Source: Nocardia abscessus | Lineage (GTDB): Bacteria; Actinomycetota; Actinomycetes; Mycobacteriales; Mycobacteriaceae | Reading direction: 5' to 3' | Assembly: GCF_015477775.1 (NCBI RefSeq) | Contig: NZ_JADLQO010000022.1 | Location: 1 to 64,000, forward strand | Length of the DNA stretch: 64,000 nucleotides | Shown here: positions 16,762 to 25,755 of the stretch, in pieces | How positions within the stretch are numbered: position 1 is the stretch's first letter | Layout: each line of letters opens with the position of its first letter | Notes under the pieces: generated by a model | Told to the model about the DNA's origin: nothing | The model's input: only the letters and a program-made list of their open reading frames with translations | The model's database searches: none | Made by a program: the position numbers and the translations under genes

Positions 16762-19476
16762 ATGTCGATGTTCGGACGAGACACCGAGCTGAAAGACCTG
16801 GCCGCGCTCGTGGACGCCGTCGGTGAGCGGAGCGGGATCCTGGTCGAGGGGGAACCCGGAATCGGAAAGTCGTCGCTTGTCGAACGGACGGTCGCCACCG
16901 CGGCCGCGGCGGGGCTGCGGGTGTTGCGGACCGCAGGTGTGGAAGCCGAACACGGCCTCTCCTACGCCGGACTGCATCGGCTGCTGTACCCGCTGCGCCG
17001 TGCGTTCGATGCCCTACCGGCACGCCAGTTCGATGCGCTGACGACCGCTTTGGGCATGTCGGATGCCGTTGGTGAGCCCAGCCCGCACCTGGTGGGGCTC
17101 GCCGCCCTGACGCTGCTGGCCGACCTGGCGACCGAACGTCCGCTGCTGGTCGTCGCCGAGGACGTGCACTGGCTCGATCCCGCCAGCGCCGAGGTCCTCG
17201 CCTTCGTCGCGCGCCGCATCGACTCCGAACCCGTTGCCATGCTCACTACCGTGCGCGACGGCATGAACTCACCGCTCCGCGACGCGGAGCTGACCACCGT
17301 GCGACTGGGCCCGCTGCCCGATAACGACGCGAACGCGCTGCTCGACAGCATCGCACCGGAACTGCCCGCCCAGGTACGCCGCCGGGTGCTCGCCGAGGCC
17401 CGCGGCAACCCGCTGGCTTTGACCGAACTGCCGACGGCCGTAGCGGACCTCGCCGAGTCCGCTCCGACGCTGCCCTTGACCGAGCGTCTCGAGCGGACCT
17501 TCTCGACGCGCGGTGCCGCGCTGCCCGCACGCACCCGCTCGGCATTGCTCGTCGCGGCGCTCGACGACAGCGATTCGCTCACCGAAACACTGACTGCCGC
17601 AGCGATTCTCCTGGGATCCGAGGTGGGAACCGAGACTTTCGCGCCCGCCGTGACGGCCCGACTGGTCGACATCGGCTCCGGCACAGTGACTTTCCGTCAT
17701 CCGCTGGTCCGCTCGGCCCTTGTGGCGGCGGCGACGGCCGAGGAGCGCCGCCGCGCTCATCAGGCCCTCGCGGACCTGCTCACCGAGTCTCCGGATCGCC
17801 AGGTGTGGCATCGGGCGGCGAGCACGGCCGGCGCCGACGAGGAGGTGGCCGCGGCCCTCGAGGACGCCGCCGAACGGTCCCGGCACCGCGGCGGCGCGGT
17901 CGCGGCGCTGGAACGTGCCGCGGCGCTGAGCGACACTCCCGGCCGACGCGCGGATCGTCTGCTGCGCGCAGCCGAACTGGCCGTCGACTCGGGTCACCGC
18001 GTCACGGCCGAACGGCTGGTCGACGCCGCGCGTGCGCTCCCCCTCACAGCCGCGCAGGAGGCCACCGCGAAGTGGCTGCTCAGCGGGTTCGAGGACGGGC
18101 TGCGCGAAAGCCCCTCGCGCATCGGCGAACTGGCCGCACTCGCGGCCTCCGTCGCCGCCGACGGGTATCCGGATCCCGCGCTGCGGATCATGTGGGGTGC
18201 GGCCATGCGATGCTTCTGGTCCGAACCCGGGCCCGATATCCGGCGCGCGGTGCTCGCGGTCGCCGACACCTTTGACATTCCCGGCGGTGATCCTCGCAAG
18301 ATCGCGATCGACTCGATCGTGGCCCCGTTCGAACGCGGTGAACAGGTCCTCGGCCACCTGCGTGCGCTGGCCGCGACCACGCTGCGCGATCCGGAGGTCG
18401 ATCACTTTCTCAGCAGTGCGGCATTCCAGGTCGGCGCTTTCGACCTCGCCGCGTACTTCGCCGGCGCCGCCGCACCTGGGTTCCGTTCCGCCGGGCGGCT
18501 GGGGCTGCTCACCCGCGCACTCGCGATCCAAGCCTGGAGCCTGGCCCGGCTCGGCGACCTCGCCGCCGCCGCGGCCATCGCGGCCGAGGCCGAGTCCTTC
18601 GCCCGGGAGACCGGGCAGCCCTTCATGCACGCGGCGGTGGTCGCCGTGCAGTCCGAAATCGCGGCTCTGCGTGGGGATTATTCGCAGGCCGCAGCGCTCG
18701 CGGCGGCCGCCGAACGCACCGGACTCGCCGCCGGCGCGCGCCCCGTGCTGGCCACCGTGCAACTCGCCCGCGGGCTCATCGCGCTCGGTGAGGGCCGATT
18801 CGACGACGCCTTCACCGATTTGGCCCGCCTGCACGATCCGCGCGACCCGTCGCATTCGCCGGCGCTGCGCGCGTATTTCCTCACCGAACTCGCCGAGGCC
18901 GCGGTCCGAGCGGGGCAGACCGACGCCATGGCGGAACTCCTGCGCGAACTGGAACCGGTAGCGGCGTCCACGCCGTCGCCCGCCCTGCACATTGGAATGC
19001 GTTATGCCCGAGCGGTTCTCGCTGGCGAGTCGGCCGGGGAGTCGTTCTCCGTCGCGCTGGCGGCGGATCTCACCCGCTGGCCCGCCGAACGCGGCCGCCT
19101 GCATCTGGCCTATGGCGAGTGGCTGCGGCGGCAGCGGCGGGTTGTCGAGTCCCGCACCCATTTGCGCACGGCCCGAGAGACTTTCGATGCCCTCGGCTTC
19201 GCCGCGTGGAGTGAGCGGGCCCGCCTGGAACTGCGCAGCGCGGGCGAATCGAGCCCGAATCGCGACCCGGACGCCCGCGAGCGGCTCACCCCGCACGAGC
19301 TGAGCATCGCGCAACTGGCGGCACAGGGACTGACCAATCGGGAGATCGGGCAAAGGCTGTACCTGTCGCACCGGACCGTCAGCACTCACCTGCACCGCAT
19401 CTTCCCGAAGCTCGGAATCAGTTCACGCGGCGACCTCGCGGCGCTGCTGCCCACCTTGGACGAAACGACCGGTTGA
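16762..19476 (+). CDS. LuxR family transcriptional regulator, LAL type with ATPase domain
   Basis: A 904-residue large ATP-binding regulator of the MalT/LAL group. N-terminal AAA ATPase with Walker A GEPGIGKSS (about residues 30-38) and Walker B LLVVAEDVHWLD (about 130-141). The middle is an alanine-rich helical, TPR-like sensor region. The C-terminal LuxR HTH (LTPHELSIAQLAAQGLTNRE, then IGQRLYLSHRTVSTHL) starts near residue 842. It is divergent from the SRPBCC gene and followed by the hydrolase gene, and a shared promoter motif links it to the aldehyde dehydrogenase operon. It probably activates these genes when it binds an inducer and ATP. Confidence 0.93.
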   Translation: MSMFGRDTELKDLAALVDAVGERSGILVEGEPGIGKSSLVERTVATAAAAGLRVLRTAGVEAEHGLSYAGLHRLLYPLRRAFDALPARQFDALTTALGMSDAVGEPSPHLVGLAALTLLADLATERPLLVVAEDVHWLDPASAEVLAFVARRIDSEPVAMLTTVRDGMNSPLRDAELTTVRLGPLPDNDANALLDSIAPELPAQVRRRVLAEARGNPLALTELPTAVADLAESAPTLPLTERLERTFSTRGAALPARTRSALLVAALDDSDSLTETLTAAAILLGSEVGTETFAPAVTARLVDIGSGTVTFRHPLVRSALVAAATAEERRRAHQALADLLTESPDRQVWHRAASTAGADEEVAAALEDAAERSRHRGGAVAALERAAALSDTPGRRADRLLRAAELAVDSGHRVTAERLVDAARALPLTAAQEATAKWLLSGFEDGLRESPSRIGELAALAASVAADGYPDPALRIMWGAAMRCFWSEPGPDIRRAVLAVADTFDIPGGDPRKIAIDSIVAPFERGEQVLGHLRALAATTLRDPEVDHFLSSAAFQVGAFDLAAYFAGAAAPGFRSAGRLGLLTRALAIQAWSLARLGDLAAAAAIAAEAESFARETGQPFMHAAVVAVQSEIAALRGDYSQAAALAAAAERTGLAAGARPVLATVQLARGLIALGEGRFDDAFTDLARLHDPRDPSHSPALRAYFLTELAEAAVRAGQTDAMAELLRELEPVAASTPSPALHIGMRYARAVLAGESAGESFSVALAADLTRWPAERGRLHLAYGEWLRRQRRVVESRTHLRTARETFDALGFAAWSERARLELRSAGESSPNRDPDARERLTPHELSIAQLAAQGLTNREIGQRLYLSHRTVSTHLHRIFPKLGISSRGDLAALLPTLDETTG

Positions 19477-19486
19477 TCAACCGGTC
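19467..19486 (+). terminator. Perfect 20-base palindrome at the LuxR stop
   Basis: GACCGGTT, loop GATC, AACCGGTC: an eight-pair GC-rich stem with a tetraloop that includes the TGA stop codon of the LuxR gene. No T-run follows, which is common in high-GC actinomycetes. It separates the LuxR gene from the hydrolase promoter. Confidence 0.45.
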
Positions 19487-19506
19487 GCCCGCGACCGATG
19501 GACACC

Positions 19507-19516
19507 GATTACGTCA
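19507..19516. promoter_or_regulatory. GATTACGTCA motif before the exported hydrolase
   Basis: Inverse complement of the TGACGTAATC core at 16688-16697, located 46 bases before the hydrolase ATG. Preceded (in the complementary orientation) by GCGTCGG, like the GACGC element of the other two sites. Candidate LuxR-type activator site. Confidence 0.4.
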
Positions 19517-19561
19517 TCCGACGCTCGCGGCGTCGCCGGCGCGCTGCCTAGCGTCGACGGC

Positions 19562-20602
19562 ATGAACATCAACCGACGACGACTTTTCGGTGGAGCGCTC
19601 GCGGCGGGCGCCGCCAGCCTGTCCGCGGCTTCCCTCAGCGCCTGCTCCTCCACCGGGCCCGCGACCGCCACACCAGGTGCGGCCCTGCGGGCCGGATCGG
19701 GAGCCAACACCAGCCTCGAGCCCATCAAGAAGATCGACGCCGGTGTCCTCACTGTCGCCTACGCGGAATTCGGGCCCGCCACCGGGCAACCCGTGATCCT
19801 GCTGCACGGCTGGCCCTACGACGCCTACAGCTACGCCGATGTCGGCCCGCTGCTGGCCGCGGCCGGATACCGGGTGCTCGTCCCATTCCTACGCGGATAC
19901 GGTGGGACCACCTTCCGGTCCGCGCAGACCGTCCGCAACGGGCAGCAATCGGCCATCGCGCGCGACATCATCGACTTCATGGACGCCCTGCACATCGACG
20001 AGGCCGTGCTCGGCGGATTCGACTGGGGCGCACGCACGGTCGACATCATCGCCGCGTTGTGGCCGCAGCGGGTCAAGGCGATGGTCGCGGTGAGCGGATA
20101 CATCATCACCCAGCAGGCGGCACAACAGCAGCCGCTGCCGCCCGAAGCCGAACTCGGCTGGTGGTACCAGTACTACTTCGCCACCGAACGCGGCCGCCTC
20201 GGATATACCCGCAACCGACACGATTTCAACAAACTCATCTGGCGGCGCGCGTCACCGGCATGGAATTTCGACGACGCCACCTACGACCGCAGCGCCACCG
20301 CCTTCGACAATCCCGACCATGTCGACATCGTCATCTCCAACTATCGGTGGCGACTGAGCCTGGCGCCCGGCGAACCACAATACGACATCTACGAACAGCA
20401 ACTCGCCGCCGGACCGGCAATCTCCGTGCCCGCCATCACAATCAGCAGCGACTTCGACGGCGCGGCCAAGGACGGAAAAACATACCGCGACAAGTTCATC
20501 GGGAAGTACGAACACCGCGTCCTGGACGGGATCGGGCACAACGTCCCGCAGGAAGCGCCGCATCCGTTCGCCCGGGCGATCATCGACGCCGACCACCTGT
20601 GA
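19562..20602 (+). CDS. Exported alpha/beta hydrolase, epoxide-hydrolase/dehalogenase-like lipoprotein
   Basis: A 346-residue alpha/beta hydrolase. The leader has a twin-arginine start (NRRRLFGGALAAGAASLSA) and a lipobox-like LSAC, so export by Tat and lipid anchoring are likely. HGWPYD forms the oxyanion region. The nucleophile motif is GGFDWGA (Asp, as in epoxide hydrolases and haloalkane dehalogenases, near residue 154), and GHNVPQEAP carries the catalytic His. The acid residue is probably in SSDFDGA. It follows the LuxR gene and faces the aldehyde dehydrogenase operon. The substrate may be an epoxide or ester whose product feeds the SDR and aldehyde dehydrogenase; this link is inferred. 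Confidence 0.85.
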   Translation: MNINRRRLFGGALAAGAASLSAASLSACSSTGPATATPGAALRAGSGANTSLEPIKKIDAGVLTVAYAEFGPATGQPVILLHGWPYDAYSYADVGPLLAAAGYRVLVPFLRGYGGTTFRSAQTVRNGQQSAIARDIIDFMDALHIDEAVLGGFDWGARTVDIIAALWPQRVKAMVAVSGYIITQQAAQQQPLPPEAELGWWYQYYFATERGRLGYTRNRHDFNKLIWRRASPAWNFDDATYDRSATAFDNPDHVDIVISNYRWRLSLAPGEPQYDIYEQQLAAGPAISVPAITISSDFDGAAKDGKTYRDKFIGKYEHRVLDGIGHNVPQEAPHPFARAIIDADHL

Positions 20603-20722
20603 TGGTCGCGGAAACGACCGCTGCACAGCCGATATCCGGCGCCGGGGGGAAACACCGCCTTCGACTGGGCGGCTGGATTCCGTCGACTTCCTCGACGAGC
20701 ACTCGACCACCCTATCAGCGTG

Positions 20723-22165
20723 TCAGACGGTGATTGTCTGGTATTCGGTGTACTGGCCCAAACCCACGGCACCGTACTCGCGGCCGATCCCGCTGGCCTT
20801 GAATCCCCCGAAGGGACCGTCGAATCCGATCGGCGCACCGTTGATGGTGACCGTGCCGGTCCGGATTCGGCGGGCGACGGCCAGCGCCGCGGCTTCGTCC
20901 GCCGACCATACGCCACCGGAGAGCCCATACTCGGAGTCGTTGGCGATGCACACCGCATCGTCGATGTCGTCGTAAGCGAGGACGACCAGGACCGGGCCGA
21001 AGATCTCCTCACGCGCGATGCGCATGGTCGGCGTCACGTCGGCGAAAACCGTCGGCGTGACATAGAAGCCGTCTCCCAAACCGGGCGGAACCTGCGGTCC
21101 GCCGCAGACCAACCGCGCGCCTTCACCGATACCGACCTCGATGTAGTCGCGGACTCGCTGTCGCTGATCGCCACGAACCAATGGTCCGATGAAGGTTTCC
21201 GGGTCGCGCGGATCACCTACCGGCAACGATTCGACCAGCGCCGCCAGCGCCGCGACCACCTCCTCGTAGCGTGAACGCGGGGCGAGGATCCGCGTTTGGG
21301 CAATGCAGGACTCGCCGTTGTTCAATAACGAACCGAACTTCAGGCCGTTCATCACCGCGGTCAGGTCGGCATCGGGCAGGATCACGGCCGCGGATTTGCC
21401 GCCCAGTTCGAGACTCACCCGTTTGAGCTGCGCGCCTGCGATGGATGCGATCCGGCGCCCGGCCCCGGTCGAACCGGTGAAGGCGATCTTGTCCACCCGC
21501 GGATGCGAGATCAGATACTCACTCGTTTCCCGATCCGCGGGCAGCACGCTGATCACGCCTTCCGGCAGCCCGATCCGATCCACCAGTTCGGCCAGCAGAC
21601 CCATGCTCAGCGAATTCTCCGGAGACACCTTCAGCACCACAGAATTTCCGGTGAGCAAGGCGGGGAGGATCTTCGACGTCGCGGAGGAGAAGGGCGAATT
21701 CCACGGGATCACCGCCGCCACCACCCCGACCGGTTCGCGCCGCACCACGTTGCGGACGCGCCCATCCGGGTCTGAGGGGGTGAGCACGCGCTCCCAGTCG
21801 AAATGCTCCGCGGCCGTGAGGTAGGCATTCGCCAGCCGCGTCAGACCATCCTGACCCGCCTTGGTGAACCACGCGGCGGAACCGTTTTCGGCGGTGATGA
21901 GCTCGGCGATCCGATCCGCCTCTGCCTCGCGCAGCGTATTGAACCGTCGCAGCGATGCGATTCGCTCAGCAGGCGGGATGTCGCGCCACACGCGGCTTTC
22001 AAAGGCCCTGTGCGCCACCGCCACCGCACGGTCGACATCGACGGGTTGTGCCTGCGCCGCCCGGCCGATGGCCGATTGATCGTGCGGAGAGAGGATTTCC
22101 AGTAGGGCCGGTTCGCTGGGTTCGGTCCACGAACCGCCGACGTAGAGCCGGTCGTAGGTGATCAT
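20723..22165 (-). CDS. Aldehyde dehydrogenase family protein
   Basis: A 480-residue NAD(P)-dependent aldehyde dehydrogenase, oxidising an aldehyde to an acid. Visible motifs are the PWNSPF loop (catalytic Asn), FTGSTGAGRRI cofactor loop, SLELGGKSAAVIL (general base Glu), NNGESCIAQT (nucleophile Cys) and EEIFGPVL. AGGAGAG precedes the ATG at good spacing. It is the last gene of a minus-strand operon with an SDR, a flavin reductase, a glyoxalase-fold protein and a truncated hydrolase. Full length, no defects. Confidence 0.93.
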   Translation of the reverse strand: MITYDRLYVGGSWTEPSEPALLEILSPHDQSAIGRAAQAQPVDVDRAVAVAHRAFESRVWRDIPPAERIASLRRFNTLREAEADRIAELITAENGSAAWFTKAGQDGLTRLANAYLTAAEHFDWERVLTPSDPDGRVRNVVRREPVGVVAAVIPWNSPFSSATSKILPALLTGNSVVLKVSPENSLSMGLLAELVDRIGLPEGVISVLPADRETSEYLISHPRVDKIAFTGSTGAGRRIASIAGAQLKRVSLELGGKSAAVILPDADLTAVMNGLKFGSLLNNGESCIAQTRILAPRSRYEEVVAALAALVESLPVGDPRDPETFIGPLVRGDQRQRVRDYIEVGIGEGARLVCGGPQVPPGLGDGFYVTPTVFADVTPTMRIAREEIFGPVLVVLAYDDIDDAVCIANDSEYGLSGGVWSADEAAALAVARRIRTGTVTINGAPIGFDGPFGGFKASGIGREYGAVGLGQYTEYQTITV

Positions 22166-22272
22166 TTGGTTTTCTCTCCTGTGGTAATCGAATTCTGGTG
22201 ATCGCGACCAGGTCCATCAGCCTGACCGCGTGATGCCGCTGCGCTCGACGTGTCAGGTTCCGCAGGGCCCGG

Positions 22273-23046
22273 TTACACCGCTGCGGCGCGGGAGACCGCG
22301 ACACCTGTGCGCCCGCCGTCGACGTCGAGGACGATCCCATGAACGAAAGCCGCAGCATCGGAGGCGAGAAAGACCGCTGCGGCGGCGATCTCGTCGGGGT
22401 GACCGACGCGGTCGGCGGGCGTGCCGTGCATCATCGCTTCGACCGCGGCGGTATGTCCCGAATCGACCTCTGGATCGAGGGTGACGCCGGGCGAAATCGC
22501 GTTGACCCGCACCCCGGACCCCGCGAATTCCGCGGACCAGGCCCGCGTCAATGTCTCCATGGCACCTTTGGTCGAGGCGTACAGCCCGCCGACGGGCAGG
22601 CCGAGCCGGGCGACCCATGATCCGAGATTGATGATGCCACCGCCGGCCCGCATCCTCGGTATGACGGCTTGGGTGAGGAAGAACGGCGCTTTGACGTTCA
22701 CCGCGTACACGCGGTCGAACACTTCCTCGTCAACGGTTTCGGTGGTGGACGGCGGGTAGATGCCCGCGTTGTTGACGAGAATATCGAGGCGCCCACCCAG
22801 TCGGGCAGTCGCCGCGTCGGCGAGGGCGCGCGAGGCTGCCGCAGTGCCGTCGAGATCAGCGGGTACGAAGTCCGCTCGGCCGCCGTCCGCTCGAATCTCC
22901 TCGAGCACCGCCGCGCCGCGCATTTCATTACGACCCGAGACGATCACGTGTGCACCGGCCGCCGCATACGCGAGGGCGATCGCCCGGCCGATATTGCTGG
23001 TGGAACCGGTCACGAGTGCCGTCTTGCCGGTGAGCTGTCCTGTCAC
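22273..23046 (-). CDS. Short-chain dehydrogenase/reductase
   Basis: A 257-residue classical SDR (GTG start, VTGQLTGKTALVTG). NAD(P)-binding TGSTSNIGRA, the NNAG motif (ILVNNAGIYPP), catalytic Ser in NLGSWVARLG, and YASTK with the catalytic Tyr and Lys are intact. It would oxidise an alcohol or reduce a ketone upstream of the aldehyde dehydrogenase. About 107 bases separate it from that gene, and about 40 bases from the flavin reductase gene upstream. Confidence 0.92.
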   Translation of the reverse strand: MTGQLTGKTALVTGSTSNIGRAIALAYAAAGAHVIVSGRNEMRGAAVLEEIRADGGRADFVPADLDGTAAASRALADAATARLGGRLDILVNNAGIYPPSTTETVDEEVFDRVYAVNVKAPFFLTQAVIPRMRAGGGIINLGSWVARLGLPVGGLYASTKGAMETLTRAWSAEFAGSGVRVNAISPGVTLDPEVDSGHTAAVEAMMHGTPADRVGHPDEIAAAAVFLASDAAAFVHGIVLDVDGGRTGVAVSRAAAV

Positions 23047-23085
23047 GGAGAACCATCCATTTCGATCGTGGTGGGTAGGTGATCA

Positions 23086-24555
23086 TCAGCTGTACGAGTC
23101 CGGCGAATTCTGTCGGTCGCGATAGGTTTCCAGCAGCCGTAACCAGATTTCGCTGATGGTGGGGAACGGCGGAACGGCATGCCAGAGTCGGTCGAGAGGG
23201 ACCTCGCCGGTGATGGCGATGGTGGCCGAGTGCAGCAGTTCGGCGACGCCCGGCCCGGCGAAGGTGGCGCCGATGATCACCCGGCGGTCCGGGTCGATCA
23301 GGACCCGGGCCCGTCCTCGATAGCCGGGATCGTGTTGGATCGCGCCCGCGACCCGGCCGATGTCGTAATCGACCACATCCACGGCCCGCCCGGCGCGGGC
23401 GGCGTCCTCGGTGGTGAGGCCGACCGCCGCGATCTCCGGATCGGTGAACACGACCTGCGGCACCGCCTCGAGATCGGCGGTTCCGGCGTGCGGGCCCCAC
23501 CGCTCGGTGTCCAACGTCAGCCCGCGCGCCCGGGCGGCGATGACGCCTCCGGCAATGCGGGCCTGGTATTTGCCCTGATGGGTGAGCAGCGCACGGTGAT
23601 TGACGTCGCCGACCGCGTACAGCCACTCGCCGTCGACCGCAGTCACGGTGAAACTGTCGTCGGTGGTGAGCCACTGGCCGGGTGTCAGTCCGATGGTCTC
23701 GAGGCCGAGGTTCTCGGTGCGTGGCGTGCGTCCGATCGCCAGCAGCAGTTCGTCGGCGACCAGCCGAGTGCCGTCTCCGAGGCTGAGATGGATGCCGTCG
23801 TCGGGTCCGCCCGCGCGTTCCGCCGCGGTGATAGTCGTGCCCAAGCACAGCTGGACACCGGCCTCCCGGAGCCGCTCGGCGACCAGGTCCGAGGCGAAAG
23901 CCTCCACGCGGCCCAACAGCCGGGATTCGCGGGCGATGAGCGTGACCTGCGCACCCAGCGCCTGCCAGGCGGTGGCCATTTCGACAGCGACCACACCCGC
24001 ACCGAGAATCGCGAGCCGATCGCACACATCCGGGGCGCTGGTGGCTTCGCGACTTGTCCACGGCCGCACCGCGTCCAGGCCCGGCAGCGGCGGCAAGGCC
24101 GCGGATGTTCCGGTGCACAGCGCCACCGCGTGCCGGGCGCCGAGCCGCACGATGCCGCCCTCGGGAGTGTGGACCGCCACCTGCCGGGGTCCGTCGAGCC
24201 TTCCGTGGCCACGAATGAGTTCGACCCGCACGGAGTCAAGCCAGTCGACCTGGTCCCGGTCGTTCCAATCGGCCGCCATGCGATCGCGGTGTTTCAACAC
24301 CGCGGGCGCCTCGAGTCGTCCGGTGACCGCGCCGCCGATGCCGGGGAAGCGTGCGGCCTCGCGGTAGAGCAGGACGGGGCGCAGCAGAGCCTTGCTGGGT
24401 TCGCAAGCCCAGTACGAACATTCGCCGCCGACCAGTTCGGATTCGACGATCACGGTGCTCAACCCGGCGGCACGGGTCCGGTCGGCGACATTCTCACCGA
24501 CCGGCCCGGCACCGATGATCACGACATCGTAGATGCGAATTGCCTTGTCGGACAC
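23086..24555 (-). CDS. FAD-dependent pyridine nucleotide-disulfide oxidoreductase
   Basis: A 489-residue class I flavoprotein disulfide reductase (dihydrolipoamide dehydrogenase/mercuric reductase type). The GTG at 24555 has GGAGGTGAA just upstream, so the longer antisense-rich frame is discarded. FAD motif VVIIGAGPVGENVAD, redox-active pair ECSYWACEPSK (Cys-X4-Cys), NAD motif LAILGAGVVAVEMA, and LYAVGDVNHRALLTH are all present. The C-terminal dimerisation domain lacks the usual His-Pro pair of lipoamide dehydrogenases (ITGEVPLDRLWHAVPPFPT is seen instead, with a His). The real substrate is unknown; the neighbours suggest a redox role in the aldehyde pathway. Confidence 0.88.
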   Translation of the reverse strand: MSDKAIRIYDVVIIGAGPVGENVADRTRAAGLSTVIVESELVGGECSYWACEPSKALLRPVLLYREAARFPGIGGAVTGRLEAPAVLKHRDRMAADWNDRDQVDWLDSVRVELIRGHGRLDGPRQVAVHTPEGGIVRLGARHAVALCTGTSAALPPLPGLDAVRPWTSREATSAPDVCDRLAILGAGVVAVEMATAWQALGAQVTLIARESRLLGRVEAFASDLVAERLREAGVQLCLGTTITAAERAGGPDDGIHLSLGDGTRLVADELLLAIGRTPRTENLGLETIGLTPGQWLTTDDSFTVTAVDGEWLYAVGDVNHRALLTHQGKYQARIAGGVIAARARGLTLDTERWGPHAGTADLEAVPQVVFTDPEIAAVGLTTEDAARAGRAVDVVDYDIGRVAGAIQHDPGYRGRARVLIDPDRRVIIGATFAGPGVAELLHSATIAITGEVPLDRLWHAVPPFPTISEIWLRLLETYRDRQNSPDSYS

Positions 24556-24577
24556 GAGTTCACCTCCAACTCTTGAA

Positions 24578-25024
24578 TCAGCGGCCGGGGGCGCGCTGGG
24601 TGACTTCCTGTAGGAACCAGCCGTTGCCGTCGGGATCGGTGAACGCGGCGAACGAACGGTAGCTGCGTCGCTGCGGATCCGCCCCGGCAACGCGGCTCTG
24701 GGTTCCGGCGTGGTGGAAGACACCGGTGGCATCGCGGAACGGTCCATCGACCGCGATGCCGCGCTCGGTCAGCTCCGCGACGGTCTTCTCGATATCGGTG
24801 ACGATCACGTGCAGGCCCTGCAGGGATCCCGGCGCGGCCCCGGTGACGCCGCTGCCGAAGATGATCGAGCACTCCGAGCCGGGCGGGGTGACCTGCACGA
24901 CGCGGTAGCCGTCGTCGACCGGGAAATCGGCGTCGAGACGGAATCCGAGGCGCTCGGTGTAGAACGCCTTGGCGCGGTCTACGTCGGCCACGGGCAGGAC
25001 GACGACTTCCAATTTCAGATCCAT
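24578..25024 (-). CDS. Glyoxalase/bleomycin-resistance-fold (VOC) protein
   Basis: A 148-residue single-domain VOC protein (MDLKLEVVVLPVADVDRAK). The two beta-alpha-beta-beta-beta modules are visible: FYTERLGFRLDADFP and CSIIFGSG in the first, then HVIVTDIEKTVAELTERGI and AFTDPDGNGWFLQEV in the second. Possible metal ligands are the terminal Glu of FLQEV and an N-terminal position. GAGGAAAC precedes the start. Member of the five-gene operon; it may be a detoxifying enzyme or a binding protein. Confidence 0.88.
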   Translation of the reverse strand: MDLKLEVVVLPVADVDRAKAFYTERLGFRLDADFPVDDGYRVVQVTPPGSECSIIFGSGVTGAAPGSLQGLHVIVTDIEKTVAELTERGIAVDGPFRDATGVFHHAGTQSRVAGADPQRRSYRSFAAFTDPDGNGWFLQEVTQRAPGR

Positions 25025-25057
25025 GATTCGTGTTTCCTCGAAGGTCTTTTCGCGTGG

Positions 25058-25651
25058 TCAGTGAGCGGAGTCGCGGGCCGTCCGCTCGATCACCTCGGCC
25101 ACCCGATCGGGATGTGAGACGGCGACCGAATGCGATGCGGCGATCTCGGTGACCTGTGCGTGCGCCCGCTCGGCCATGAACCGCTGAGCGGCGACCGGGA
25201 TATTGAGGTCCTGGGTCGTGATCACGTCCCAGCTGGGCTTGTCCGTCCACGCGGAGACAATGGCCTTCTCCTCCAGCGCCGCCTGGGCGATCGGGCGCTG
25301 CGCGGCGGCCGCCAGGGCGGCACGGTCGGCCGGCACGTCGGCGGCGAACTGCTCGTGGAACGAGGCCTGCTGGATGTACAGATCGGTGCCGGCGCTGCCG
25401 TCGGTGCCGGTGAACGCGACCGGGTCGAGCGTGCCGGGCAGAGTGGAGCCCGGGAACTTGTTGGTCGACCCATCCGCGAACGCACCGTGGACCAGGACGA
25501 CGGTCGGCTTCGGCGCGTCCTCGGTCGGCCCGGCGTGGGTGGTAGTGCTCGCGGTGCACGCGACGGCGAGGCTGCCAGCGGCCACCGCAGCTGTGACCGC
25601 CGCGGTCATCCGGGCAAACCGCCGCATACGGGGGCGTCGGATATCGGCCAT
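25058..25651 (-). CDS. Secreted alpha/beta hydrolase lacking its nucleophile region (in-frame deletion)
   Basis: A 197-residue protein starting MADIRRPRMRRFARM with an AAAGGA ribosome site. It has a signal peptide ending near SLAVAC (possible lipobox). The first hydrolase strand is present (KPTVVLVHGAFADGS), but the sequence jumps straight to FPGSTLPGTLDPVAF. Typical relatives have about 85 more residues here, including the GHSYGG nucleophile elbow. The rest, through IPVAAQRFMAERAHAQVTEI and ASHSVAVSHPDRVAEVI, is normal. The reading frame is intact, so a protein may be made, but hydrolase activity is not expected. First gene of the operon. Confidence 0.75.
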   Translation of the reverse strand: MADIRRPRMRRFARMTAAVTAAVAAGSLAVACTASTTTHAGPTEDAPKPTVVLVHGAFADGSTNKFPGSTLPGTLDPVAFTGTDGSAGTDLYIQQASFHEQFAADVPADRAALAAAAQRPIAQAALEEKAIVSAWTDKPSWDVITTQDLNIPVAAQRFMAERAHAQVTEIAASHSVAVSHPDRVAEVIERTARDSAH

Positions 25652-25734
25652 GTCGGCGTCCTTTCCAAAAATGTGAGGCAGGTGGTGCGGATTCCACTGT
25701 GGGTCCCGCGGCCCCGCCGCCACATCTGTCAAGT

Positions 25735-25755
25735 GACGCCGACCATGACGTAGTC
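25735..25755. promoter_or_regulatory. GACGCCGA...TGACGTAGTC motif upstream of the five-gene operon
   Basis: TGACGTAGTC at 25746-25755, preceded by GACGCCGACCA, about 95 bases before the operon start at 25651. Best match to the GACGCTGA...TGACGTAATC site of the LuxR promoter. Confidence 0.4.

Noticed and set aside
17269..19395. A 700-residue open frame antisense to the LuxR gene
   Set aside because: Glycine/arginine-rich text without motifs. It mirrors the third-codon G/C bias of the LuxR gene, which has clear ATPase and HTH domains.
23179..24576. Long plus-strand frame opposite the flavoprotein gene
   Set aside because: Composition-driven shadow; the minus strand carries the FAD and disulfide motifs.
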